Below, one piece after another: positions 57,365 to 64,000 of a DNA stretch of 64,000 bases; position 1 is the stretch's first letter; each line of letters begins with the position of its first letter. The position numbers were made by a program, and so were the translations under genes. Under the pieces are notes generated by a model that ran no database searches, was not told the DNA's origin, and saw nothing but the letters and a program-made list of their open reading frames with translations. Source of the stretch: Leifsonia sp. Leaf336 (lineage in GTDB: Bacteria; Actinomycetota; Actinomycetes; Actinomycetales; Microbacteriaceae); the NCBI RefSeq assembly GCF_001423695.1, contig NZ_LMOZ01000003.1, positions 415,018 to 479,017 on the forward strand, written 5' to 3'.

Positions 57365-58432
57365 ATGAAGGTCGACACCGGCGCCGCTGCGCGCACCGCG
57401 ATGATCATCGGGGGCACCGGACAGATCGGCTCGGCAGTCGCGCGGCGGCTGGCGGCCGCCGGCTGGTCGGTGCTGATCGCGCACCGAGGCCGCCACCACG
57501 GGGACACCGAGCTGACCGAGCACGACGTGACCAGCATCCGGCTCGACCGCGACGACACGGACGCGCTGCTGGCCCGTGCCCGCGGCCACGACCTCGTGCT
57601 CGACACGGTCGCGTACGAGCCCCGGCACGCCGACCAGCTGGCCGGCCTCGCCGGGGAGGTCGGTTCGCTCGTCGTGATCTCGACCGGCTCGGTCTACACC
57701 GACCGGGAGGGCCGCTACCTCGACATCGTCACCGGGCCGGATGACTTCCCCGACTATCCCGTGCCGCTGCGCGAGACCGACCCGACCATCGACAACACCG
57801 AGCGGACATACTCGCCGCTCAAGGCCGCGATGGAGCGGCGGCTGCTCGCCGTGGAGGGGCTGCCGGTCAGTATCCTGCGGCCCGGTGCGATCTATGGGCC
57901 GTTCAGCCCGGCGTTGCGCGAGTGGTACTTCATCAAGCGCGCCCTCGACGGCCGCCATCGGGTGCTGCTGTCGGACGGCGGCGCCAACCGGTTCAGCACG
58001 TCCTCCACGGACAACATCGCGGAGCTCGTGGCGCTGTGCGCCTCGCACCCCGGCCGTCGCGTGCTCAACGCAGTGGACGAGGACAATCTGAGCGTCGCCG
58101 AGATCGCCCGATCCGTGTACGCCGCGCTCGACCGCGAGGTGGAGGTCGTGACGTTCCCCGGTCCGCCGGAGGACGGCCTCGGCGGAACGCCCTGGACGGT
58201 CGCGAACCCGCTGCTGCTCAGCATGGCGGCGGCGACCGTCGAGCTCGGCTACCACCAGCCCGTCCGCTACGCGGAGGCCGTCGCCGCGGCCGTCGACTGG
58301 GCCGTCCGCGAAGCGCGCGCCGCCGATCGTCGTCAGGAGAGCTGGGAGAAGGTGTTCCCTTCCATCGCGCAACGGGCCGAGGCGGACCGATGGTTCGACT
58401 ACGGCGCCGAGGACGCGTTCATGCGCGGCTGA
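57365..58432 (+). CDS. NAD-dependent epimerase/dehydratase family protein
   Basis: Extended SDR protein of 355 residues. The nucleotide motif GGTGQIG is at 16-22; the catalytic Tyr/Lys pair is in TYSPLKAAMER; SILRPGAIYGP is the usual substrate-domain segment. The substrate is not evident. A leaderless start is likely, since TACGGT lies six bases ahead. Convergent with the serine hydrolase gene. Confidence 0.88.
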   Translation: MKVDTGAAARTAMIIGGTGQIGSAVARRLAAAGWSVLIAHRGRHHGDTELTEHDVTSIRLDRDDTDALLARARGHDLVLDTVAYEPRHADQLAGLAGEVGSLVVISTGSVYTDREGRYLDIVTGPDDFPDYPVPLRETDPTIDNTERTYSPLKAAMERRLLAVEGLPVSILRPGAIYGPFSPALREWYFIKRALDGRHRVLLSDGGANRFSTSSTDNIAELVALCASHPGRRVLNAVDEDNLSVAEIARSVYAALDREVEVVTFPGPPEDGLGGTPWTVANPLLLSMAAATVELGYHQPVRYAEAVAAAVDWAVREARAADRRQESWEKVFPSIAQRAEADRWFDYGAEDAFMRG

Positions 58433-58460
58433 CCCCGGATTCGGGTCGCCTCGAGCAGCT

Positions 58461-59375
58461 TTAGAAGACGTACTCGAGGAGGTCGAGGCCGACGGTGCGC
58501 ATCCCGTCGATGACCGCCAGCCGGGCGGGGAGGGAGGTGTCGTCGAAGTAGGTCGAGACCGCGTAGGTGACGCCGGCGCGCGGACCGCGGAGCACGCCGA
58601 CTTCGCTGCGGACGCCCGCGTCGGTGCCGGTCTTGTTGACGAGCAGGATGCCGTGCTCGGGGTGGCGGTGCGAGTGCGGGTCGAGACCGAACGCGCTCGA
58701 GACCAGCGAGAAGTCGCTGTTGAGCGACAGCCACGAGATGACCTGGCGGCTGGTCTGCGCGTCGACGACCTCCCCTCGGGCGAGCGCCGAGAACAGCCAC
58801 GTGAGCTCGTTGGCACTGCCGACCGACAGCTGCGGCGCATCATCGGGCCCGCGGTGGTCGCGGACGAGGTCGAGGAGGGCTGTGCGGGTCAGGCCGAGCG
58901 ACTCGGTGCGAGCGCTCACGGCCTCCAGGCCGACGCGGCGGAGGAGCACGTTGGTGGCCAGGTTGTCGCTGGTCGCCCCGACCAGGGCGGCGAGGTCGGA
59001 CACGGGAAGGGCGGGCACCTGCAGGTGCTGCCAGATCCCGGAGTCGCCCGCGACGTCCTGCGGCGCCCGATCGAGCTGGACCAACGGGCTCAGCTGGCCC
59101 GACTGCAGCCGGGCGGCGACCTCCACGAGGAGGAGCACCTTGCCGATGCTCGCGGTCGGCATCACCACGTGGTCGTCGACCGTGAACAGCACCTCCCCGG
59201 TGGAGAGGTCGGTCGCGCGGGCGGACACCTGCACGCCCTGGACGGCGAGCCGTCCGAGCGCGTCGAACCCGCGGGTGAACACCTCCGGCGTGGCCGCAGC
59301 CGATCCGCGGTGGCGCCCTCGGCGCGTGGTGACATGACGGCGTCGGTGGTCGGTCTCCGGGGTTTGGATCGTCAC
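58461..59375 (-). CDS. serine hydrolase of the class A beta-lactamase fold, no signal peptide
   Basis: 304 residues. SxxK is S76-K79 in TASIGK, SDN at 136-138, KTG at 248-250, so the penicilloyl-serine transferase active site is complete. No ExxLN omega-loop glutamate is evident and there is no secretion signal; the N-terminus is instead basic (RRRHVTTRRGRHRG). Export and true beta-lactam hydrolysis are therefore doubtful. GTG 59375 is the best start; the ribosome site is poor. Confidence 0.83.
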   Translation of the reverse strand: MTIQTPETDHRRRHVTTRRGRHRGSAAATPEVFTRGFDALGRLAVQGVQVSARATDLSTGEVLFTVDDHVVMPTASIGKVLLLVEVAARLQSGQLSPLVQLDRAPQDVAGDSGIWQHLQVPALPVSDLAALVGATSDNLATNVLLRRVGLEAVSARTESLGLTRTALLDLVRDHRGPDDAPQLSVGSANELTWLFSALARGEVVDAQTSRQVISWLSLNSDFSLVSSAFGLDPHSHRHPEHGILLVNKTGTDAGVRSEVGVLRGPRAGVTYAVSTYFDDTSLPARLAVIDGMRTVGLDLLEYVF

Positions 59376-59482
59376 GAGTCGCGCTGGAGCTTTCTTCCGA
59401 GTCGGGGCATCGGCTGGTTCAGCGGTCCCCCCGGCCCGCGTCGCGGCGGGGAGGGCACCCCGACACGATAGGGATGATGTTA

Positions 59483-59494
59483 CCCCGATCGGGG
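59483..59494. repeat. palindrome downstream of the M13 peptidase gene
   Basis: CCCCGATCGGGG, 12 bases, between the M13 stop and the serine hydrolase start. Either a short terminator stem or a regulator site. Confidence 0.4.
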
Positions 59495-59534
59495 GGTCAC
59501 GTCAGAGACCTTTCGCGGGTCGGCCGCGACCGCA

Positions 59535-61511
59535 TCACCAAATGGTGACGCGGTCCTCCGGCGCGAGCCACAACGCGTCGGCTTCGGTCACCCCGAACGT
59601 GTCGTAGAACGCGTCGATGTTGCGCACGATCTGGTTGCAGCGGAACTCGTTCGGCGAGTGCGGATCGATCGCAAGGAGCCGGATGACCTCTTCGTCGCGC
59701 GACTTCTGCTGCCAGGCCTGCGCCCACGAGAGGAAGAACCGCTCGGCACCCGTGAGTCCGTCGACGACGGGAGGCTGCGCGCCGCCGAGGGACAGCAGAT
59801 ACGCCTTCCAGGCGATGCCGAGGCCGCCGAGGTCGCCGATGTTCTCTCCGATGGTGAGCGCGCCGTTGACGTGATGGTCGGGGACCTGCGCGGGGGCGAG
59901 CACGTCGTACTGCGCGATGAGGCTGCCGGTGCGCTTCTCGAATGCTGCCCGGTCGGCGGCGGTCCACCAATCCTCGAGCTTGCCGTCGCCGTCGAACTTG
60001 GACCCCTGGTCGTCGAAGCCGTGACCGATCTCGTGCCCGATCACCGCGCCGATGGCGCCGTAGTTGGCGGCGTCGTCGCGGGTCTCGTCGAAGAACGGGT
60101 ACTGCAGGATGGCGGCGGGGAAGACGATCTCGTTGAAGCCGGGGTTGTAGTAGGCGTTGATCGTCTGCGGGGTCATGAACCACTCGTCGCGGTCGAGCGG
60201 TTTGCCGATCTTGCCGAGCTCGCGGTCGAACTCGAACAACGCACCGGCGCGCACGTTGCCGATCAGGTCGGTGGGGTCGATGACCAGCGAGGAGTAGTCG
60301 CGCCACTTCACCGGGTAGCCGATCTTGGGAGTGAACTTGGCGAGCTTGTCGAGCGCGCGGTCGCGGGTGTCCTCACCCATCCACTCGAGCTTCTGGATGC
60401 TCTCCCGGTATGCCTCGATCAGATTGGCGACGAGGCCGTCCATCGCCTGCTTGGCCGTGGGCGGGAAGTGCTTCTCGACGTAGATGCGGCCGACGGCCTC
60501 CCCCATCGCGCCCTCGACGAGCGAGATGCCGCGCTTCCACCGGGCCCGCATCTCGGGCGTGCCGGTGAGGGTGCGCCCGTAGAAGTCGAAGTTGGCGTCG
60601 ACGAAGTCGCCCGAGAGGTACGGAGCCGAGCCGTGGATGATCTGCCAGGCCAGCCAGTCCTTCCATGACTGGAGGCGGTCGTCGGTGAGGAGGCCGGCGA
60701 TACCGGAGGTGAAGGACGGCTGGCGCAGGACCACTTCGGCCAGTGCGCCGTCCGGCGCCCCCAGCCCCTCGGCCCAGCTGTCGAGGCTCGCGGCGCCTCC
60801 ACTGTCGCCGCCGCCGGCGAACAGCTTCGCCGCGTCGGCCCACGAGTACAGGTTGTAGGTCTTCTCGGAGTCGCGCGAGCGCACGTTGTCCCAGTGCTGC
60901 GCGGCGATCTCGACCTCGAGGTCGTAGACGCGCTGAGCGCGCTCGGGGGCGTCGTCGAACCCGGCGAGCTCGAACATCCGCTGGATGTGGGCGGCGAACG
61001 CCTCACGCACGGGCGCGAACCGCTCCTCGCGGAAGTAGGACTCGTCCGGGAGCGAGATGCCGGCCTGCTCGGCGAACACCAGGTACCGCTCCGGGTCGCC
61101 CGGGTCGTTGTCGACGAAGAGCTGGTAGAACCCGCCGACACCGTGGCGCTCGAGGCGGCCGAGGGTCTCGAGGAAGGCCGGGATGCTGTCGACGTCGCTC
61201 GCGATCGCCAGCTGCGCCTCGATCGGCTTCGCCCCGAGCCCGTCCACGCGCTCCTCATCGAGGAAGCTCGTATAGAGGTCGCCGAACTTGCGCTCCTCGG
61301 TGCCTTCCGGCGCGTTCTGCGCCGCCTCCACGATCGCGCGGACGGCTGCCTCCGACTGCTCGGCGAGCTCCATGAAGGAGCCCCAGCGTGCCTTGTCGGA
61401 CGGGATCTCGGTGCGGGAGATCCAACTGCCGTTGACGTGCCGGAACAGGTCGTCCTGCGGGCGGATCGTGGGGTCGAGGTCGTCGGTCGCGATTCCGGAG
61501 GTGAGCGTCAT
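59535..61511 (-). CDS. M13-family zinc metallopeptidase (PepO/neprilysin-like)
   Basis: 658 residues, usual for the family. The zinc helix HEIGH begins at residue 493 in VIGHEIGHGFDDQG; the substrate-binding NAYYNPGFNEIVFPA precedes it; the third ligand and the late GENIGDLGGLGIAWKAY follow. No signal peptide, so it acts in the cytosol on oligopeptides. TAGGCT six bases before the ATG points to a leaderless mRNA. Confidence 0.94.
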   Translation of the reverse strand: MTLTSGIATDDLDPTIRPQDDLFRHVNGSWISRTEIPSDKARWGSFMELAEQSEAAVRAIVEAAQNAPEGTEERKFGDLYTSFLDEERVDGLGAKPIEAQLAIASDVDSIPAFLETLGRLERHGVGGFYQLFVDNDPGDPERYLVFAEQAGISLPDESYFREERFAPVREAFAAHIQRMFELAGFDDAPERAQRVYDLEVEIAAQHWDNVRSRDSEKTYNLYSWADAAKLFAGGGDSGGAASLDSWAEGLGAPDGALAEVVLRQPSFTSGIAGLLTDDRLQSWKDWLAWQIIHGSAPYLSGDFVDANFDFYGRTLTGTPEMRARWKRGISLVEGAMGEAVGRIYVEKHFPPTAKQAMDGLVANLIEAYRESIQKLEWMGEDTRDRALDKLAKFTPKIGYPVKWRDYSSLVIDPTDLIGNVRAGALFEFDRELGKIGKPLDRDEWFMTPQTINAYYNPGFNEIVFPAAILQYPFFDETRDDAANYGAIGAVIGHEIGHGFDDQGSKFDGDGKLEDWWTAADRAAFEKRTGSLIAQYDVLAPAQVPDHHVNGALTIGENIGDLGGLGIAWKAYLLSLGGAQPPVVDGLTGAERFFLSWAQAWQQKSRDEEVIRLLAIDPHSPNEFRCNQIVRNIDAFYDTFGVTEADALWLAPEDRVTIW

Positions 61512-61517
61512 GGAGCC

Positions 61518-61523
61518 AGCCTA
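61518..61523 (-). promoter_or_regulatory. -10 box of the M13 peptidase gene, leaderless
   Basis: TAGGCT on the minus strand, six bases before the ATG. Confidence 0.55.
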
Positions 61524-61543
61524 CGTGGCCGGGCCAGCGGCTG

Positions 61544-61945
61544 TCAGGCGCGCGCCGGGGAGGTCGCGCGAAGTCGCGAGAACGAGAAGAGGAAGAGGGC
61601 GGCGAGGACGATCTCCGCAAGGATCGAAACCGCGCCCGAGAGGCTGCCGTAGCCGGCGAGCGAGAACCCGATGTTGACCACCGCGAGCAGACCGTAGCCC
61701 GCGCCGAGCACGCCGGAGAGGAGCGGCCGGTTCGTCATCCGCCACCACGGGCGCGCGGCGCGCACCGACTCCCCCGGGCCGCGGAACACTCTCGACGCGA
61801 CATACCAGCCGAGCAGCTGTAGCACGGTCAGGACGATGGACGCGGCCTCGGAGTGCAGGGCGTCGAACGCGAGCGCCAGCACCAGATCGACCCCCAGCAG
61901 CACGGCGACGACGAGCGCCTTCTGAGCCGGACTGGTGAAACGCAT
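61544..61945 (-). CDS. uncharacterised four-span membrane protein
   Basis: 133 residues with four hydrophobic segments (about 10-28, 35-52, 74-96, 103-124). No recognised family. AGGGGGCAGC precedes the ATG. A 12-base palindrome lies 19 bases upstream, and a MarR/GbsR-like regulator gene is next upstream, so this is a candidate target of that regulator. Confidence 0.72.
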   Translation of the reverse strand: MRFTSPAQKALVVAVLLGVDLVLALAFDALHSEAASIVLTVLQLLGWYVASRVFRGPGESVRAARPWWRMTNRPLLSGVLGAGYGLLAVVNIGFSLAGYGSLSGAVSILAEIVLAALFLFSFSRLRATSPARA

Positions 61946-61963
61946 GCTGCCCCCTGGGTGAAT

Positions 61964-61975
61964 TCCTAGCTAGGA
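61964..61975. promoter_or_regulatory. palindromic operator candidate
   Basis: Perfect palindrome TCCTAGCTAGGA, with outer A/T pairs continuing the symmetry at 61961-61962 and 61977-61978. It lies between the regulator and the membrane-protein start and may overlap the latter's -10. Confidence 0.55.
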
Positions 61976-62033
61976 TTTCAGATTTTGGCGAGGAGTCGCG
62001 GACGGCACGCCGGATCGCGTCAGCCCGAATGAA

Positions 62034-62510
62034 TCACCTGTCGGAACGCTGCGCGCGGATCTGCTCCCACTCGTTGATCATGGCCGGGAGGCGGTCCTGC
62101 ATGAACCGGTAGAAGCCGGCCATGTCGCGCAGTCGCTCCGTCGCGGGGTCGGCCGGGTCATCGATCGCCGCCAGACCGGTGTCGGCCTGGTCGGCGAGCA
62201 CACCGTAGATCGGGCTGTTGCGCACCATGAGCGAGTACCAGTCGGCCGGCATCTGGTAGAGATCCCGCCGGCTGCCGTTCTGCGACAGCCGGCGCACGAT
62301 CCCGAGCGTCTGGAGGTAGCGCACGGCGCCCGAGATCGCCGCGGCGCTCACGTCGAGACGCTCCGCGAGCTGCGATGCGGTGAGGCCGGCGGAGTCGGTC
62401 ACCGTCAGGGCCATCAGCACCCGGGCGGGCATCTTGGGGAACCCGGCGGCGGTGAGCACCGCCGCCGAATGCTCCATCATCTCGGTGAGAGCCTGCTCGT
62501 CCCTGGCCAT
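62034..62510 (-). CDS. GbsR/MarR-family transcriptional regulator
   Basis: Winged-helix regulator of 158 residues. ASQLAERLDVSAAAISGAVRYL (helix-turn-helix, about 40-61) and RRLSQNGSRRDLY (wing) are clear. A helical C-terminus probably dimerises. GGAGGGCGGC precedes the ATG, 10 bases after the ABC permease stop, so the two are co-transcribed; regulators of this type next to exporter permeases often control the exporter. Confidence 0.88.
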   Translation of the reverse strand: MARDEQALTEMMEHSAAVLTAAGFPKMPARVLMALTVTDSAGLTASQLAERLDVSAAAISGAVRYLQTLGIVRRLSQNGSRRDLYQMPADWYSLMVRNSPIYGVLADQADTGLAAIDDPADPATERLRDMAGFYRFMQDRLPAMINEWEQIRAQRSDR

Positions 62511-62520
62511 GCCGCCCTCC

Positions 62521-64000
62521 TCAGCCGATCGCGAAGTCCCGGCGACGGATGAGGGCCGCGGACGCGGCGAGCGCGACCAGCGCGATGCCGAACATCCAGT
62601 ATCCCCCGGTCCAATCGACTTTTCCGACGACGACCGGCGCGTCCGCGAACGGTGACACGTGCCGCAGCCAATCAGGCAGCTTGATCAGTGCTCCGAAGAT
62701 CCCGATGAAGGCGCCGGCGCCGAGGGCCGCCCAGCCGACGGGCGCCGTCCAGCTCGGCAGCAGGACGAACACCAGGGTGAGCACGCCCAGATACACCAGT
62801 GCCACCGGGAACTGCGCGGCCGCCGCTGCGAAGGCGTCGTTGAACGTGGAGGCCGTCTCACCCGCCGCTACCGCCGACAGTCCTGCGGCGAGCGCGGCGG
62901 CCACCAGGACCAGCACGATCGCGATCAGGCCGACGAGCACGAACTCGAGCAGCCAGCGGACCCGCGAGACGGGCGTCGCCATCATCACCTCGGCGGACCC
63001 GCCGACCTCCTCTTGGCGCAGCCGGATGACCGCCTGGACCGCACACGCCGCCGCGAGCACGCCGACGATCGACATGATCGCCGAGAGGAAGAGCGCGGTC
63101 ATCGGACCGGAGCCGCCCGCGCCCAGGTGGGCGACGGCCTCCCGGATGTTGGAGAGGTTCGGGTCGGAGGCGATGGACGAGCTCACGACACTCCCGAGCG
63201 CACCCGCGAGCACGCCGGTAAGGAGGCCGCCGACGGTCCAGCCGAGGATGATCGGCCACTGCAGCCGCCACGCCAGGCCGAGCGGCCCGTTCAGCATGGG
63301 CAGCGCGTTCCGTCGGCCCGCGCGCTCGGGCACGATGCCCGCTCCCGAGTCGCGCACGGCCTGGAGGGCGAACACGCCGGCAATGAGGACAGCCGCGAAG
63401 CCGAGCTGCAGGAGCAGTGGCCACCAGTCGTTCTGCACGTACGGCGAGAACTGCTCGCCCCAGCCGATCGGGCTGAGCCACGTCGGCCATCCCGACACCA
63501 TCGTGGTGCCGGTGCTGGTGACGGTGCCGATGGCGTCGCCGATTCCACGCAGTGCCCAGGCGGCCACCACGACGGCGGCGGCGAGGCCGTTCGCGCCGCG
63601 AGAGGTGCTCATGACCTGCGCCAGCAGGAGGCCGACGGCGAGGAAGGCGACTCCGGCTCCGCCGACCGCCGCGCCCGCGACGAGCGATCCGTACACGGGA
63701 AGACCCGAGGCCATGAAGCCGAGCGCGGTGGCGAGTGCCAGCACGATGTTCGCGAGGACGCCGTGGATGACCGTGGCGATCGTCGGCATGATCCGTGCCG
63801 CGGGTGTCGAGCCGACGAGCTCGGCGCGACCGGACTCCTCCTCAGCGCGCGAGTGCCGCACGGCGAGGAACGTGTTCATCAGGCCGGCGAGCAGCGCGAG
63901 GAAGGTGTAGATCTCGAAGAAGGTGACGGCGGCGAGGCCGGTCCCCTGCGGGAGGCCGCGCAGCACCAGCACCGTCGGGTTCGCGATCGCGAGCCGGATC
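62521..64000 (-). CDS. ABC exporter permease (start missing)
   Basis: At least 493 residues; the N-terminus lies beyond the right edge. About 11 hydrophobic spans. Segments AVRHSRAEEESGRAELVGSTP and RLRQEEVGGSAEVMMATPVSR are internal repeats typical of large two-half permeases annotated as polyketide or polyether-antibiotic exporters. The substrate is unknown. The partner ATPase is expected just outside the window. Followed by the GbsR/MarR-like gene. Confidence 0.82.
   Translation of the reverse strand, partial: IRLAIANPTVLVLRGLPQGTGLAAVTFFEIYTFLALLAGLMNTFLAVRHSRAEEESGRAELVGSTPAARIMPTIATVIHGVLANIVLALATALGFMASGLPVYGSLVAGAAVGGAGVAFLAVGLLLAQVMSTSRGANGLAAAVVVAAWALRGIGDAIGTVTSTGTTMVSGWPTWLSPIGWGEQFSPYVQNDWWPLLLQLGFAAVLIAGVFALQAVRDSGAGIVPERAGRRNALPMLNGPLGLAWRLQWPIILGWTVGGLLTGVLAGALGSVVSSSIASDPNLSNIREAVAHLGAGGSGPMTALFLSAIMSIVGVLAAACAVQAVIRLRQEEVGGSAEVMMATPVSRVRWLLEFVLVGLIAIVLVLVAAALAAGLSAVAAGETASTFNDAFAAAAAQFPVALVYLGVLTLVFVLLPSWTAPVGWAALGAGAFIGIFGALIKLPDWLRHVSPFADAPVVVGKVDWTGGYWMFGIALVALAASAALIRRRDFAIG

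Noticed and set aside
58461-59375. Antibiotic-resistance beta-lactamase
   Set aside because: No signal peptide and no clear omega-loop glutamate; fold membership alone does not show resistance.

Overview
The window is chromosomal DNA of a high-GC Gram-positive bacterium. The best fit is an actinobacterium of the family Microbacteriaceae, close to Leifsonia. This rests on the strong G/C bias in codons, the rRNA spacers without tRNA genes, the coproporphyrin-type heme cluster including hemQ, the menaquinone genes, the c-type cytochrome set resA-ccdA-resB-ccsB, and the very frequent leaderless starts with a TAnnnT box 6-8 bases ahead of the start codon. The genus is an inference; no database comparison was possible.

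Layout. 1-3015: menaquinone genes menE (cut by the left edge), menB and the divergent menC. 3039-5655: a HAD phosphatase coupled to a TPR protein with a disordered Gly/Arg/Ser/Asp-rich N-terminus. 5751-11649: a complete rRNA operon on the minus strand (16S-23S-5S), with three tandem promoters, boxA-like sites, processing stems and a terminator. 11727-16564: a five-gene cytochrome c maturation operon headed by a histidine phosphatase. 16645-22627: an archaeal-type aspartyl-tRNA synthetase, a RadC-family protein, a thiolase, a methylcitrate/citrate synthase, a LysE-type exporter and a PEBP-family protein. 22724-25750: a two-component system facing two secreted wall-active lipoproteins (M15 peptidase and amidase fold). 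25872-35196: polyprenol-phosphate mannosyltransferase, TrhO, a Na+/H+ antiporter, an LssY-type membrane protein, a PEP-mutase-like enzyme, an AcuI-type reductase, and an FAD monooxygenase bracketed by two DUF1304 paralogues. 35324-40004: a ROK repressor and a xylose-type ABC importer.

40292-51676 is a large heme cluster. hemA points right; hemE-cgoX, three small envelope-protein genes, and hemQ-hemH-hemC-hemD-hemB-hemL point left, mostly with 4-base start/stop overlaps. Together they cover glutamyl-tRNA to heme b by the coproporphyrin route, except for the uncoupled coproporphyrinogen steps handled by CgoX, CpfC (HemH) and HemQ. 51709-64000: a GNAT enzyme, a compositionally atypical DUF3800 gene, glycyl-tRNA synthetase, a membrane/DUF2156 fusion resembling MprF, an epimerase, a cytosolic penicillin-binding-fold serine hydrolase, an M13 metallopeptidase, and an ABC permease (cut by the right edge) with a MarR/GbsR-like regulator and a palindromic site.

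No CRISPR array, insertion sequence, prophage or tRNA gene was found. The points most worth checking are the systematic leaderless promoters, including one divergent pair whose -10 boxes overlap; the wall-lipoprotein/two-component locus; the archaeal-type AspRS; the three small membrane genes embedded in the heme operon; and the hairpin over the start codon of the DUF3800 gene.
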